The notes below the pieces were generated by a model, which did not search any database, was not told where the DNA came from, and worked only from the letters and a program-made list of their open reading frames with translations. Shown here piece by piece: positions 46,943 through 55,991 of a stretch of DNA of 55,991 nt. The first letter of the stretch is position 1, and each line of letters opens with the position of its first letter. The stretch covers positions 1-55,991 of the forward strand of contig CACPKO010000006.1 in the NCBI GenBank assembly GCA_902634555.1, written 5' to 3'. Origin of the DNA: Actinomycetota bacterium (GTDB lineage: Bacteria; Actinomycetota; Acidimicrobiia; Acidimicrobiales; MedAcidi-G1). Both the position numbers and the translations under genes were made by a program.

Positions 46943-48739
46943 GTGATGGCATCTTGCACCAAAAATAAAAAGCTCGTTGAGTGGGTTGATAGTTGGGCAG
47001 AAATCTTAAGCCCGAAAGAAATTTACTGGTGCGACGGATCCGAAGAAGAAGCTGAAACTCTTTCATGGCTTCTCCAAGAAGTTGGAACTTTTCAAAAACT
47101 AAACGAGTCTTTAAGGCCGAATAGTTACTTGGCGTTATCTGATCCCGACGATGTGGCACGCGTTGAAGATCGAACCTATATCGCCTCATTAAACGAAATA
47201 GATGCTGGCCCTACAAATAATTGGCGTGAACCTTCTGAATTGAAAGAAGAGATGCTTGCCCTTTACAAGGGCTCTATGAGAGGACGAACTCTTTATGTGG
47301 TTCCTTTCTCTATGGGCCCTCTTGGGTCTCCTATTGCTCATATCGGTGTACAGCTCACTGATTCCCCTTATGTCGCCGTAAGTATGAGAATCATGACTCG
47401 GATGGGTCAGAACGTGCTCGATGTATTAGGTGAAGACGATTTTGTTCCCTGTGTCCACTCCGTCGGTGCGCCCTTAAAGGATGGAGAAGTAGACGTTCCT
47501 TGGCCTTGTGATGCGGATAATAAATATATTTCTCATTTTCCAGAAACTAGGGAAATCTGGTCTTATGGTTCGGGTTACGGAGGAAATGCTCTACTCGGCA
47601 AGAAATGTTTTGCTCTACGTATAGCTTCAACTATGGCTCGCGATGATGGTTGGCTCGCCGAGCACATGCTCATTCTTTCCATCACTTCGCCAGAAGGTGA
47701 GAAGAAGTACATTGCTGCTGCATTTCCTTCTGCTTGCGGAAAAACCAATATGGCAATGCTTGTCCCTACTTTGCCCGGTTGGAAAGTAGAGACTATTGGA
47801 GATGACATAGCGTGGATGAAATTTGGAGAAGATGGACGCCTCTATGCCATTAATCCAGAAGCCGGTTTTTTTGGTGTAGCTCCCGGCACATCAGAGAAAA
47901 CAAACGCCAACGCTATGGCTTCAGTCAGCAGTAACTCCATCTTCACGAACGTAGCTCTTACTCCTGATGGGGATGTCTGGTGGAAGGACATGACAGAGGA
48001 GCCTCCTCAAAATCTAACGGATTGGCGAGGGCAGCCTTGGACGCCTGAATCTGATAGCCATGCGGCCCATCCAAATGCAAGATTTACTGCTCCAGCGGCT
48101 CAATGCCCATCTATTGCTCCTGAATGGGAGGATCCTGAAGGAGTTCCTATCTCCGCAATTCTATTTGGAGGACGTCGGGCTTCGAACGTTCCCCTCATAA
48201 CTGAAGCAAGAGACTGGGATCATGGAGTTTTCCTTGGATCTATTATGAGTTCCGAAAAAACTGCCGCTGCCGCAGGAAAAATTGGGCAGGTAAGATTTGA
48301 CCCCTTTGCCATGCTTCCATTCATGGGATACAACGTTGGCGACTACATCAATCATTGGCTAGAAATTGGAGCTAATGCTGATCCAGACAAATTACCTCGC
48401 ATGTTCTGGGTCAATTGGTTCAGAAAAGATGAAGATGGAAAATTTCTTTGGCCAGGGTTTGGAGAAAACTGCAGAGTCCTCAAATGGGTTCTTGAGCGTG
48501 TAGCCGGACAAGGTGAAATCACGGAAACCGCTATAGGGAATGTCCCTAGCGTTCACGGACTGGACCTAGAGGGTATTGAGATCTCAGAGGATCAGTTAAA
48601 TGAATTGCTTTCAGTAGATAATTCTGAATGGTTTGAAGAAATACCCCTTATTGAAGACCACTTCTCATTTATCGGCGAGCGACTACCAGATTCTTTAACT
48701 GCTGAACTAGAAGAATTAAAGACCAGGCTAAACAACTAA
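46943..48739 (+). CDS. pckG: phosphoenolpyruvate carboxykinase (GTP)
   Basis: Interconverts oxaloacetate and PEP with GTP/GDP; gluconeogenic or anaplerotic. 598 residues from GTG, with an ATG next. Near the N-terminus [11 protein letters not shown]; then [20 protein letters not shown], the kinase loop with the reactive Cys in [25 protein letters not shown], and [20 protein letters not shown]. Cytoplasmic. It overlaps the convergent membrane-protein gene by 4 nt. A palindrome lies in front of it. Confidence 0.97.
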   Translation: MMASCTKNKKLVEWVDSWAEILSPKEIYWCDGSEEEAETLSWLLQEVGTFQKLNESLRPNSYLALSDPDDVARVEDRTYIASLNEIDAGPTNNWREPSELKEEMLALYKGSMRGRTLYVVPFSMGPLGSPIAHIGVQLTDSPYVAVSMRIMTRMGQNVLDVLGEDDFVPCVHSVGAPLKDGEVDVPWPCDADNKYISHFPETREIWSYGSGYGGNALLGKKCFALRIASTMARDDGWLAEHMLILSITSPEGEKKYIAAAFPSACGKTNMAMLVPTLPGWKVETIGDDIAWMKFGEDGRLYAINPEAGFFGVAPGTSEKTNANAMASVSSNSIFTNVALTPDGDVWWKDMTEEPPQNLTDWRGQPWTPESDSHAAHPNARFTAPAAQCPSIAPEWEDPEGVPISAILFGGRRASNVPLITEARDWDHGVFLGSIMSSEKTAAAAGKIGQVRFDPFAMLPFMGYNVGDYINHWLEIGANADPDKLPRMFWVNWFRKDEDGKFLWPGFGENCRVLKWVLERVAGQGEITETAIGNVPSVHGLDLEGIEISEDQLNELLSVDNSEWFEEIPLIEDHFSFIGERLPDSLTAELEELKTRLNN

Positions 48740-49104
48740 GCCCCTCCAAGAAACATCGCTCGGATACCTAAACCCATGAGGAAGAGTCCTGAGCCTCCAT
48801 ATAGAAGGTACTGGTACTGCCGCAGGGACTGGCGATAACTGTAAGCGATTCCAACTGTTATGAAAGCCACGAAGCCATAAAATAAATGAAATTGTGGGGT
48901 GTCAATATTTTCTTTTACCATCAAACCCACCCCGATAGATACTTGAACAGCGATTGCTATTTGAGCGAATGCTGTAACCCACCAAAGAGACTGGTGTCTG
49001 ATTTTTGGTACTTGATGCGCAAGTAGCGCCCAGAGTCCCGCTACTCCGTTACCGATAATTATGACCCAAGATAAAAGTTCATGTATGCCGCGTAATGAAT
49101 TCAA
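48736..49104 (-). CDS. four-helix membrane protein, unknown function
   Basis: 122 residues with four predicted membrane helices (about 8-28, 40-60, 70-88, 98-118) and no catalytic motif. The start is TTG (49102-49104); no later Met lies near the N-terminus. Convergent with pckG (4-nt overlap) and 51 nt after the PIG-L deacetylase. I do not recognise a named family; it resembles small integral proteins common in actinobacteria. Confidence 0.72.
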   Translation of the reverse strand: MNSLRGIHELLSWVIIIGNGVAGLWALLAHQVPKIRHQSLWWVTAFAQIAIAVQVSIGVGLMVKENIDTPQFHLFYGFVAFITVGIAYSYRQSLRQYQYLLYGGSGLFLMGLGIRAMFLGGA

Positions 49105-49155
49105 TGCGATTCCAAAAGTAATAAAAATTTCATGACAGTTCGTTTTACCATCTCT

Positions 49156-49974
49156 TTAGTTCAACAGAAGATCGCTTCTTAAGGGCTCCTCTGTTGTTCG
49201 TGGTGTCTCTGGATCCACAAACCATTCTCTTCCGAAAGCTTTCTTATATTGATCTTCTCCTAGGGTGACAAAAAATGAGTCCGGCGCAATTTGGCTGGCG
49301 TGGACGGCAACAGCTGCTCTTTTGCGATCCAATGCTGTTTTCACGTCAATTGCGTGAGTTATATCTTTCTCTGCCATACCAAATGATTCTTCTGACGACC
49401 GCTCTTCTCTTTTTGCGAGATCTTCATCTAGTTCCTCACCCGCCCCTGTTGCTTCATTTATCGCTTGCTCAACTACTTTCCGGATGGCATCACGGTTAAG
49501 CGTGACCCAACGTAATCGAACGCTATTCTCTTGTGCCCATTGTGTTCCTACTTGGTGTACCTGAATATGATCTGGGTGTCCGTAGCCGCCATTTGGATCA
49601 TAAACAACAATGAGGTCAACCTCTTCACTTTTAAGTAAATTTGAAAGCCTATTCACTGCCTCTTCTTTGGTCGCTTGCCAAAAGCAGTTCGGATGACTTG
49701 TGGTATCTGACTCCGCCATGCCGCTGTCTCTGTAGCCAAGAAACTCAATTCTGGCTACGCCGAGAATTTCTGCAGATTTTTCCACTTCTGAAGATCGACG
49801 ATCTTCTAATTTCTCGCCTGTTTCTAAAACTCCTTCAACTGGCTCTCCCTCCTCTCCTCTTGTGGCAACTACAAGAATGACTCTATGGCCCGCTTCCGCC
49901 ATCAAAGCCATCGTCCCCCCTGTAGCAAGGGCTTCGTCGTCAGGGTGAGCGTGAAAGAAAACTACTGTTGCCAT
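49156..49974 (-). CDS. PIG-L/LmbE family deacetylase (MshB/Mca-like)
   Basis: 272 residues from the ATG at 49972-49974, just after the CoA-transferase stop. Zinc motif AHPDDE in VVFFHAHPDDEALATGGTMA and third ligand in GGYGHPDHIQVH; both fit mycothiol enzymes MshB (deacetylase) and Mca (conjugate amidase), zinc amidases on GlcNAc-type substrates. Which one cannot be told here; no other mycothiol gene is in the window. A longer TTG frame to 49992 would overlap the CoA transferase. Confidence 0.85.
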   Translation of the reverse strand: MATVVFFHAHPDDEALATGGTMALMAEAGHRVILVVATRGEEGEPVEGVLETGEKLEDRRSSEVEKSAEILGVARIEFLGYRDSGMAESDTTSHPNCFWQATKEEAVNRLSNLLKSEEVDLIVVYDPNGGYGHPDHIQVHQVGTQWAQENSVRLRWVTLNRDAIRKVVEQAINEATGAGEELDEDLAKREERSSEESFGMAEKDITHAIDVKTALDRKRAAVAVHASQIAPDSFFVTLGEDQYKKAFGREWFVDPETPRTTEEPLRSDLLLN

Positions 49975-49978
49975 ATTG

Positions 49979-51112
49979 TCAAGCCACCACACCTGAAGTT
50001 CGAAGAGACTCTATGTTCATCCCTGCTTCTGCAAGTATCTCATCGGTATGTTGCCCGGGGTGTGCAGGCGGTCTTTGAATTGTTCCAGGCGTAGCGCTTA
50101 GCCGTGGGGCGGGCATCGGTTGAGTTAGACCAGCAACTTCTGTAAATGTATTTCGCTCAATGTTATGAGGGTGCTGAGTGGCTTCTTCAACAGTGAGGAC
50201 TGGGGCGTAACACACATCGGTCCCTGCCAAAATCTCATCCCATTCATCACGGCTCTTTCCTTTTACTACTTTTGCTATCTCGTCTTTCAACTCTGGCCAT
50301 TTTGTTCGATCCATTTGGTGAGCAAATTTTTCCGAATCTAATTCAAGTTTTTCAATCAGTTCGCTATAAAACTGTGGTTCAATTGACCCAATTGAAATAT
50401 ATTTTCCATCGCTGCATTCGTAAACATCATAAAAATGTGCACCGGTGTCAAGAAGATTGTTTCCGCGTTCAGGAACCTGAAATCCTGTTGCCATCATTCC
50501 GTGGATAAATCCCATCAAACTAGCCACTCCATCGACCATCGCTGCATCAACTACCTGTCCTGTGCCGGTGTTACGAGCGTTAAGTAAAGCACAGACCATT
50601 CCAAACGCTAGGTACATTCCTCCCCCACCAAAATCCCCTACTAGATTAAGTGGAGGAACGGGTCCGGAATCAGACCTACCGAAATGCGCTAACGCTCCTG
50701 CTAGAGCGATGTAATTAATATCATGTCCTGCAGCATGAGCATATGGTCCGCTTTGCCCCCAGCCAGTCATTCGGCCATACACCAAAGATGGATTTCTTTC
50801 CAAACAGACTTCTGGCCCTACTCCTAATCTTTCAGCTACTCCTGGTCGAAATCCTTCAAAAACCATGTCTGCTTTCTCTATTAAATTTAGAGCTACCTCT
50901 ACTCCTTCCGGAGACTTCAAATCGATTCCTATGCTGCGCCTCCCTCTATCAATAACCGAAAGAGGTGGATCGTCGGGCTGTTCTACTTTGACTGAAGCTG
51001 CCCTGTCTATACGAATTACATCCGCTCCCATATCCGCCAACATCATTCCGCAAAAAGGACCGGGTCCTATACCAGCCAATTCAACAACTTGAACACCTTC
51101 TAATGCTCCCAT
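49979..51112 (-). CDS. family III CoA transferase / alpha-methylacyl-CoA racemase-like
   Basis: 377 residues of the CaiB/BaiF fold: VVELAGIGPGPFCGMMLADM (9-28), GADVIRIDR, RSIGIDLKSPEG, GRMTGWGQSGPYAHAAGHDI followed by NYIALAGAL. The GHDINY motif is typical of alpha-methylacyl-CoA racemase, which epimerises branched acyl-CoAs; most relatives swap CoA between acids. The substrate is unknown. The gene is 29 nt after the alpha/beta hydrolase and 4 nt before the PIG-L gene, a probable operon. Confidence 0.88.
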   Translation of the reverse strand: MGALEGVQVVELAGIGPGPFCGMMLADMGADVIRIDRAASVKVEQPDDPPLSVIDRGRRSIGIDLKSPEGVEVALNLIEKADMVFEGFRPGVAERLGVGPEVCLERNPSLVYGRMTGWGQSGPYAHAAGHDINYIALAGALAHFGRSDSGPVPPLNLVGDFGGGGMYLAFGMVCALLNARNTGTGQVVDAAMVDGVASLMGFIHGMMATGFQVPERGNNLLDTGAHFYDVYECSDGKYISIGSIEPQFYSELIEKLELDSEKFAHQMDRTKWPELKDEIAKVVKGKSRDEWDEILAGTDVCYAPVLTVEEATQHPHNIERNTFTEVAGLTQPMPAPRLSATPGTIQRPPAHPGQHTDEILAEAGMNIESLRTSGVVA

Positions 51113-51141
51113 ATTTTTCTCCTTTTGAATCTCTGTCTTTT

Positions 51142-51978
51142 CTATTCTTTTTCCAAACTATTTATATGCCCGACGATTCTCTCAATGAGATGAGGCCAAC
51201 ATCCAGGAGGGAGGTCATGGCCCCATCCATCAATAAGTTCAAGTTTTGCATCAGGTATTACTTCCGCTGTTCGCTCTCCACCGCTTTGACTAATCAAAGT
51301 GTCAGCCGTTCCGTGAATGACGAGAGTCGGAATAGAAATTTGTTTCAATTTATCTTCTCTGTTGCCTTCAGTAAGAGCCGCTCGGGCTTGGCGTTCAAAA
51401 GCAGCACGCGGTATCGGCGAACGTTCGTCATACTCCTGAAACAGCGCTCGTGCATGTTCTTCATCATGCCATTCAGTGCTCGCCCAGAGACGCCGATCGG
51501 CTAGTTCTTTCTCAATTCTTTCCTTAGGGTCTTCTGGAGCAGGCGCCATCATTGCTTTAAAGGTTTCATTACCAGGGCGACCAAAATTTGGATTTCCGGT
51601 ATTGGAAGCCATCGAGATGAGACTAAGACATCTTTCAGGATGATTTGAAGCAAAAGTTTGGGCAATCATCCCACCCATAGACAGGCCTCCAATATGGGCT
51701 TGTTTAACCTTTAGATAATCCATGAGATCTGAAACGTCTTGGGCCATGTCAGACAACGTGTACCTGGTACCGTCAGGTGGCCTGCTGGAAAGTCCAGAAT
51801 CACGAGAATCAAAACGTATGACACTAAATCCTTCTTCAGTTAATCCCTTGCAGAACTTTTCGTCCCATAAGAGCATTTGGCTTCCTAAACCATGCATTAA
51901 GAAGATGGCAGGGTCGGCAGGGTCCCCAAATCGTTCGTAAAATATTTCTATTCCGGAGGGTAAAGAAGCTAATGGCAT
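51142..51978 (-). CDS. alpha/beta-hydrolase
   Basis: 278 residues from the ATG at 51976-51978. Oxyanion-hole region LMHGLGSQMLLWDEK, nucleophile Ser in GGLSMGGMIAQ, acid in IHGTADTLI and catalytic His in DGWGHDLP: a complete triad. Substrate unknown; close to esterase/lactonase-type relatives. First gene of the probable hydrolase-CoA transferase-deacetylase operon, divergent from the ElaA-type gene (57 nt). Confidence 0.88.
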   Translation of the reverse strand: MPLASLPSGIEIFYERFGDPADPAIFLMHGLGSQMLLWDEKFCKGLTEEGFSVIRFDSRDSGLSSRPPDGTRYTLSDMAQDVSDLMDYLKVKQAHIGGLSMGGMIAQTFASNHPERCLSLISMASNTGNPNFGRPGNETFKAMMAPAPEDPKERIEKELADRRLWASTEWHDEEHARALFQEYDERSPIPRAAFERQARAALTEGNREDKLKQISIPTLVIHGTADTLISQSGGERTAEVIPDAKLELIDGWGHDLPPGCWPHLIERIVGHINSLEKE

Positions 51979-52035
51979 GCACCCATCTTTCAATTTGAAG
52001 ATGGTTGCTGCAAACCGGGCGATAACGTCGCTTTA

Positions 52036-52467
52036 ATGACCATCATTTTCGACCATAATTTTTCTGAGATCGAATCAGAGATTCTCTATAATTTACTTCG
52101 TCTGAGGTCAGAGATTTTTGTCGTGGAACAGTCTTCTTTATATCTTGACCTAGATGGGTGCGATACGGATCCTTTGACTCGTCATATCTGGATAAATGGT
52201 TCAAATGGGCCAATTTCTTACCTTCGTGTTCTAAGCGAACCAGAGGGGGTTCGTATTGGGCGAGTAGCGACGAGAGCAGAATCTCGGGGACAAGGCTTAG
52301 CTACTGAACTTCTTCGTTATGTTGTGGACTCAACTAAAGGAAAACTCACATTGCATGCCCAAGCGCATCTTGCGGACTGGTACACGAGTTTGGGGTATGT
52401 GGTAACCGGAGAAAAGTTTGATGATGGCGACGGCATTCCTCACGTTCCTATGACTTTTGTTCGCTGA
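52036..52467 (+). CDS. GNAT acetyltransferase, ElaA family
   Basis: 143 residues. ElaA pattern near the N-terminus (LLRLRSEIFVVEQSSLYLDL, then DGCDTDPLTRHI), acetyl-CoA loop RVATRAESRGQGLATELL, and the ending WYTSLGYVVTGEKFDDGDGI. Acceptor unknown. 39 nt before the UvrD-like gene, possibly co-transcribed with it. Confidence 0.88.
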   Translation: MTIIFDHNFSEIESEILYNLLRLRSEIFVVEQSSLYLDLDGCDTDPLTRHIWINGSNGPISYLRVLSEPEGVRIGRVATRAESRGQGLATELLRYVVDSTKGKLTLHAQAHLADWYTSLGYVVTGEKFDDGDGIPHVPMTFVR

Positions 52468-52506
52468 GCACTAGAGCCTGTCTCTTCTCTTGGGTAGGGT
52501 GCATTC

Positions 52507-54798
52507 GTGTCTGAAAATATTTCTCTTCCATCCGGTGCAGACGGCCTTTTGCTGAATTTGAATGAAGAGCAACGTCATGCTGTAACTATTGAATCAACAC
52601 CTCTTGCCATTCATGCCGGAGCAGGATCTGGTAAAACTCGTGTTTTAACTCACCGTATCGCTTGGCGGTCTGCTACAGGACTTGATGATTCTCGTAGAGT
52701 CTTAGCCCTAACATTCACGAGAACAGCCGCTGCTGAATTAAATTATAGGTTGCGAAATCTAGGACTACGAGATCAAGTCGCTACTGGAACCTTTCATGCC
52801 GTGGCTTATGCACAACTACGAAATTTTTGGAGAGAGAAATCTCTTCCCGAGCCTGAACTCCTTACAAAAAAGTATGCGTTTATCACGTCTCTCTTACCGC
52901 GTGATTATCGCTCCAAAGGAGAAGTAGTTGTAGATGTGGTTAGAGAAATTGAATGGGCTAAGGCTCGAAGAATCCACCCTCAGGCTTACGCCGGTATGGC
53001 TGAGGATACAGGGAGAAAAGCCATAAAGGATTTAGGTGGTTTAGGGGCCATTGGTGATATATATCAGCAGTATGAAGACTTAAAAAGCAAGCAAAATAAA
53101 ATTGACTTTGACGACATGCTTGTGGCCTGTGCCAAGGCAATTCGTTCAGACCGATCTTTTGGCAATGCTCAGCGTTGGAGATTTCGGCATTTATATGTCG
53201 ATGAATTCCAAGATGTCAATTCACTTCAGGTAGACCTTCTTGATGCATGGTTGCAGGGAAATGAAAACTTGTGTGTCGTAGGAGACCCTAATCAAGCAAT
53301 CTACGCATGGAACGGTGCAGAAGCTGATCATCTAATCAGATTTGATACTCACTTTACTGGTGGAGTGATTGTTGGATTGGGACAAAATTACCGGAGCACT
53401 CCACAGATTTTACGTACGGCCGCTTCTGTTATTGATGTTGAAGACTTTAAAGCAAATAAACCGAGTGGACCCGCTCCGAGTATTTCTGAATACCATTCTG
53501 ACGAAGAGGAAATGACTAAGGTTGCTCAAAAAGTTCGCGATAGCCGCGGTCCATATGGAAAATGGGCTGACCAAGCAATTCTCGCTAGAACGACTACTCA
53601 AGTTGAAAAACTTTCACGTGCCTTACGTGATGCTGGAATACCTGTCCGAACTCTCGCTGGCAGCAGTCTTTTTGATCGCTCTGACGTTAAACGGCGTTTA
53701 GACCACTTCAAGCAAAACAAACAACCTTTAGAAGACCTCTTAGGGGATCTACATGTCGGGTCTGATGAAACCGCAGAAACGGATTCAAATGTTCAACCTG
53801 AAGAAAGACAAACAGCATTTTCTGACATCCGAAAGTTAGCAAAAGAGTACTTGACTTTAGATCCATCCGGTACTGGTGGCGGGTTCTTTTCTTGGATAAG
53901 GACCCATGAGCGCACCTCAATTGATACTTCTATTGATGCTGTCGAAGTTGCTACCTTTCACTCCTCTAAAGGGCGTGAATGGCCGACAGTTCACATCGTT
54001 GGACTTGAAAAAGGACTCGTTCCAATCGCTAATGCAGGAACTGAAGTTGACGAAGAAAAGCGTCTTCTCTATGTAGCCCTTACGAGAGCAAAAGAGAATC
54101 TTTTTCTTTCTTGGGCAAAAGAACGAAGTTTTGGTGATAACAACCCAATCAAGCGAGAACGTTCAGATTGGCTTGAACCGATTGAGGAAGCCATTCAAAA
54201 CCTTGATCAGCCTTTGAATAAAACAGAACAAATTAACGAGATCAATAAAGCTAGAAAAAAAACGACCGGTAAGGCTGAAGAAAGAAAGAATTCAGAAGTT
54301 CCTCCTGAGCCTCCAGTGATGGAATCTTTACGGTCATGGCGCAGGCAGCAAGCAGAATTCTCTAAGACCAAAGAGGAAGACATCTTGAAAGACAGCGTCT
54401 TTGATTCCCTTGTTCAAAAATGGCCTTCCACCCGCGACGAACTACTTGAAGTTCATGGAATCAACGACTTCAACATTGAAAGGATTGGAAAAGAACTATT
54501 GAGCATTTTGAACCAATTCAGTGAACTTAAACCAAAGACCTCAACTCAAAAAGCAATAGAAAATAAAGCAGAACCAAAAAATGAAGATCAAAAGTTAACT
54601 GAAAGCCTTAGAACTTGGAGAACAGAAATGGCCGCGGCTGCTGGTACAGATGCATATTGGATTTTTAACAATGAAACGTTGACAGACCTCGTTAAAAAAC
54701 GTCCGAGGAACATTGATGAACTCCTTGCTGTTCATGGAATCGGGGCAGCAAAAGCTAAAGAATTTGGTCAAGATCTATTGGAATTTTTCAAAGAGTAG
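52507..54798 (+). CDS. UvrD/PcrA-type (UvrD2-like) helicase with two C-terminal HRDC domains
   Basis: 763 residues from GTG. Superfamily 1 motifs in order: HAGAGSGKT (36-44), LTFTRTAAAEL, YVDEFQDVN, GDPNQAIYAWNGA, LGQNYRSTPQIL, TFHSSKGREWPTVHIVGLEKG and RLLYVALTRAKENL. After a charged linker come two similar HRDC-like domains (about 606-668 and 699-763), each opening ESLR(S/T)WR and holding a VHGI core. Mycobacterial UvrD2 has a single HRDC and a four-cysteine motif, which I do not see here. Likely a 3'-5' repair helicase. Its end overlaps the convergent YjbR-like gene by 11 nt. Confidence 0.9.
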   Translation: MSENISLPSGADGLLLNLNEEQRHAVTIESTPLAIHAGAGSGKTRVLTHRIAWRSATGLDDSRRVLALTFTRTAAAELNYRLRNLGLRDQVATGTFHAVAYAQLRNFWREKSLPEPELLTKKYAFITSLLPRDYRSKGEVVVDVVREIEWAKARRIHPQAYAGMAEDTGRKAIKDLGGLGAIGDIYQQYEDLKSKQNKIDFDDMLVACAKAIRSDRSFGNAQRWRFRHLYVDEFQDVNSLQVDLLDAWLQGNENLCVVGDPNQAIYAWNGAEADHLIRFDTHFTGGVIVGLGQNYRSTPQILRTAASVIDVEDFKANKPSGPAPSISEYHSDEEEMTKVAQKVRDSRGPYGKWADQAILARTTTQVEKLSRALRDAGIPVRTLAGSSLFDRSDVKRRLDHFKQNKQPLEDLLGDLHVGSDETAETDSNVQPEERQTAFSDIRKLAKEYLTLDPSGTGGGFFSWIRTHERTSIDTSIDAVEVATFHSSKGREWPTVHIVGLEKGLVPIANAGTEVDEEKRLLYVALTRAKENLFLSWAKERSFGDNNPIKRERSDWLEPIEEAIQNLDQPLNKTEQINEINKARKKTTGKAEERKNSEVPPEPPVMESLRSWRRQQAEFSKTKEEDILKDSVFDSLVQKWPSTRDELLEVHGINDFNIERIGKELLSILNQFSELKPKTSTQKAIENKAEPKNEDQKLTESLRTWRTEMAAAAGTDAYWIFNNETLTDLVKKRPRNIDELLAVHGIGAAKAKEFGQDLLEFFKE

Positions 54799-55183
54799 TG
54801 TCGTCTAACTCTTTTATCGCCCGTTTTGGCGCCACTAATCTCCATGCTTCTTCCATCGCTTGAGAGACTTCTGACCAGTCCAAATCAATGTTTAACCGTA
54901 AACCCACCCAACCGGCCGGACCTAAATACGGGGGTGCGAAAAAACGATCAGGGTCTTGTTCTATTAGTTCTTCTTGAACTTCTCGCAAAGCTTTGAACCA
55001 GATAGAAGCGCGTTTTCTTTGTTTTGATTCTTGAACAAAAACAAATGCTGATCTATTTTTTACAGCGAATGCTGGCATTCCATGGTTTAGCCGCTCCTCT
55101 GTTTCCGGAAAGTCCAAACAAATCTGTCGTATCTTCAACAAAAAAGGGGCTCCCTGGGATTCAGGGTTAGAGCGAGAGGTCAT
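54788..55183 (-). CDS. MmcQ/YjbR-family protein
   Basis: 131 residues. Family features: LKIRQICLDFPETEERLNHG, then PAFAVKNRSAFVFVQ, FFAPPYLGPAGWVGLRLN and WSEVSQAMEEAWRLVAPKR. Double-wing-like fold; may bind DNA, function unknown. Starts 5 nt after the xth stop, so it is probably in one message with it. Confidence 0.83.
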   Translation of the reverse strand: MTSRSNPESQGAPFLLKIRQICLDFPETEERLNHGMPAFAVKNRSAFVFVQESKQRKRASIWFKALREVQEELIEQDPDRFFAPPYLGPAGWVGLRLNIDLDWSEVSQAMEEAWRLVAPKRAIKELDDTTL

Positions 55184-55188
55184 CGCAA

Positions 55189-55971
55189 TTAGATCATCTC
55201 AAAATCTGCAATAACGGGAGCATGATCGGAAGGCTTCTCTCCCTTTCGTTCATTTCTATCTACAACTGTAAATTCCAAACTTTTAGCTAAGACGGAAGAG
55301 GCTAAAACTAGGTCAATACGCATTCCTTGCTTTTTGTAGAAGGAACCCCCGCGATAGTCCCACCAGGAAAATAGTCCTGACTGATCAAATTTTTCTCGGA
55401 ACACGTCCACTAGTCCTATATCCACCAAGCCAGATATCGCTTTTCTCTCCTCTGTTGTCACATGTGTCATACCGGCAAAAGCTTTAGGGTCCCATACGTC
55501 TCGGTCATCGGGCGCCACGTTGAAGTCACCGACAACGGCCACTTTGTCTTTCGAAAAATCAATATTGGCCACTAGGTCTTCGCGTAAACGATTAAGCCAG
55601 TCAAGTTTGTAGTGGTAATGATCATGCCCGACTTCTCGCCCGTTAGGCACATAGCATGAAGCAACTCGTACGTCTCCACAAGTAGCCCAAATGATTCTGG
55701 CGTCAGGATCTGGAGTTTCTCGGCCGTCAGCGAAACCGTGTCTTACGTCTTCAAGCCCTACTTTTGAAATTATTGCCACTCCGTTCCAGCGACCTTCTCC
55801 ATGATGAGCTGACTCATACCCAAGGGAAGAAAATGTTTCGTGCGGGAAAGCTTCTTCGGTCATTTTTGTTTCTTGAATACAGAGCACATCAGGTTCAACT
55901 GCTTGTATCCATGATTCAACGCGACCAAGTCGGGCTTTCAATGAGTTCACGTTCCAAGTGACAATCCGCAT
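55189..55971 (-). CDS. xth: exodeoxyribonuclease III / AP endonuclease
   Basis: 260 residues. Cleaves at abasic sites in base excision repair. RIVTWNVNSLKARLGRVESW at the start, LCIQETKM with the catalytic Glu, SCYVPNGREVGHDHYHYKL, VVGDFNVAPDDRDVWDP, RIDLVLAS and SDHAPVIADF, so all metal and catalytic residues are present. The ATG is at 55969-55971, 20 nt from the window edge. Confidence 0.96.
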   Translation of the reverse strand: MRIVTWNVNSLKARLGRVESWIQAVEPDVLCIQETKMTEEAFPHETFSSLGYESAHHGEGRWNGVAIISKVGLEDVRHGFADGRETPDPDARIIWATCGDVRVASCYVPNGREVGHDHYHYKLDWLNRLREDLVANIDFSKDKVAVVGDFNVAPDDRDVWDPKAFAGMTHVTTEERKAISGLVDIGLVDVFREKFDQSGLFSWWDYRGGSFYKKQGMRIDLVLASSVLAKSLEFTVVDRNERKGEKPSDHAPVIADFEMI

Positions 55972-55991
55972 GGAAGTGACGTTAGCGCTCA

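Overview
The window is a dense housekeeping stretch of a bacterial chromosome, most likely from an actinobacterium (Actinomycetota). An Acidimicrobiia-like, AT-leaning, marine-type member is my best guess; this is inference, with no rRNA or phylogenetic marker analysis behind it. Pointers are a SepIVA-type coiled-coil gene between coaD and the DUF177 gene, the small actinobacterial CPGC zinc protein, a GTP-type PEP carboxykinase, an MprA-MprB-PepD-like module, a PIG-L/MshB-Mca type deacetylase, and a UvrD helicase with HRDC domains. Coding density is high. Many genes abut or overlap by 1-11 nt, and many starts are GTG or TTG.

Layout. Positions 1-2165 (minus): a winged-helix protein cut by the window edge, SURF1 and dapB. 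Positions 2272-3327 (plus): a secreted or anchored protein with a peptidoglycan-binding-like segment and an HEAFH metallopeptidase motif. Positions 3342-46303 are almost entirely minus-strand: pnp-rpsO; the riboflavin operon ribE-ribBA-ribH behind an FMN riboswitch; rimP-nusA-infB-rbfA-truB-ribF behind a clear intrinsic terminator; dxr-rseP-ispG; rpsB-tsf-pyrH-frr-cdsA; a lipoprotein cytochrome c; rpsP-khpA-rimM-trmD-rplS; smc followed by a response regulator, histidine kinase and HtrA protease, then ftsY-ffh; sepIVA-like/coaD, DUF177-rpmF-plsX-acpP-rnc and an Fpg-like gene; then fakA-like-recG and rsmD. Only three small plus-strand genes interrupt this block (24844-25150 and 42330-42509). Positions 46449-48739 (plus): rpmB, a cold-shock-like protein and pckG. 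From 48736 to the end are a membrane protein, a PIG-L deacetylase, a family III CoA transferase and an alpha/beta hydrolase (minus), an ElaA-type acetyltransferase and a UvrD-HRDC helicase (plus), and a YjbR-like protein and xth (minus).

How the genes work together. The core supplies translation and RNA turnover (S15, S2, EF-Ts, RRF, S16, L19, L28, L32, IF-2, NusA, RbfA, RimP, RimM, PNPase, RNase III), membrane and lipid synthesis (PlsX, ACP, CdsA, FakA-like), isoprenoid precursors (Dxr, IspG), flavin cofactors (RibBA, RibE, RibH, RibF), protein targeting (Ffh, FtsY), chromosome and DNA maintenance (Smc, RecG, UvrD-like, Xth), and envelope stress (the two-component system with HtrA, and RseP).

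I found no mobile element, CRISPR array, prophage, tRNA or rRNA, and no convincing undescribed multi-gene system. The best leads are: (1) an Fpg/MutM-like protein in the canonical rnc-smc slot that has lost essentially every catalytic and zinc-binding residue; (2) three tandem 10-bp repeats in front of acpP; (3) a multi-hairpin rpsO leader; (4) a divergent cold-shock-like protein without RNP aromatic residues; (5) an uncharacterised secreted HEAFH protein; (6) acidic or low-complexity tails on several ribosome- and RNA-associated proteins; (7) a 36-residue membrane microprotein next to a small zinc protein.
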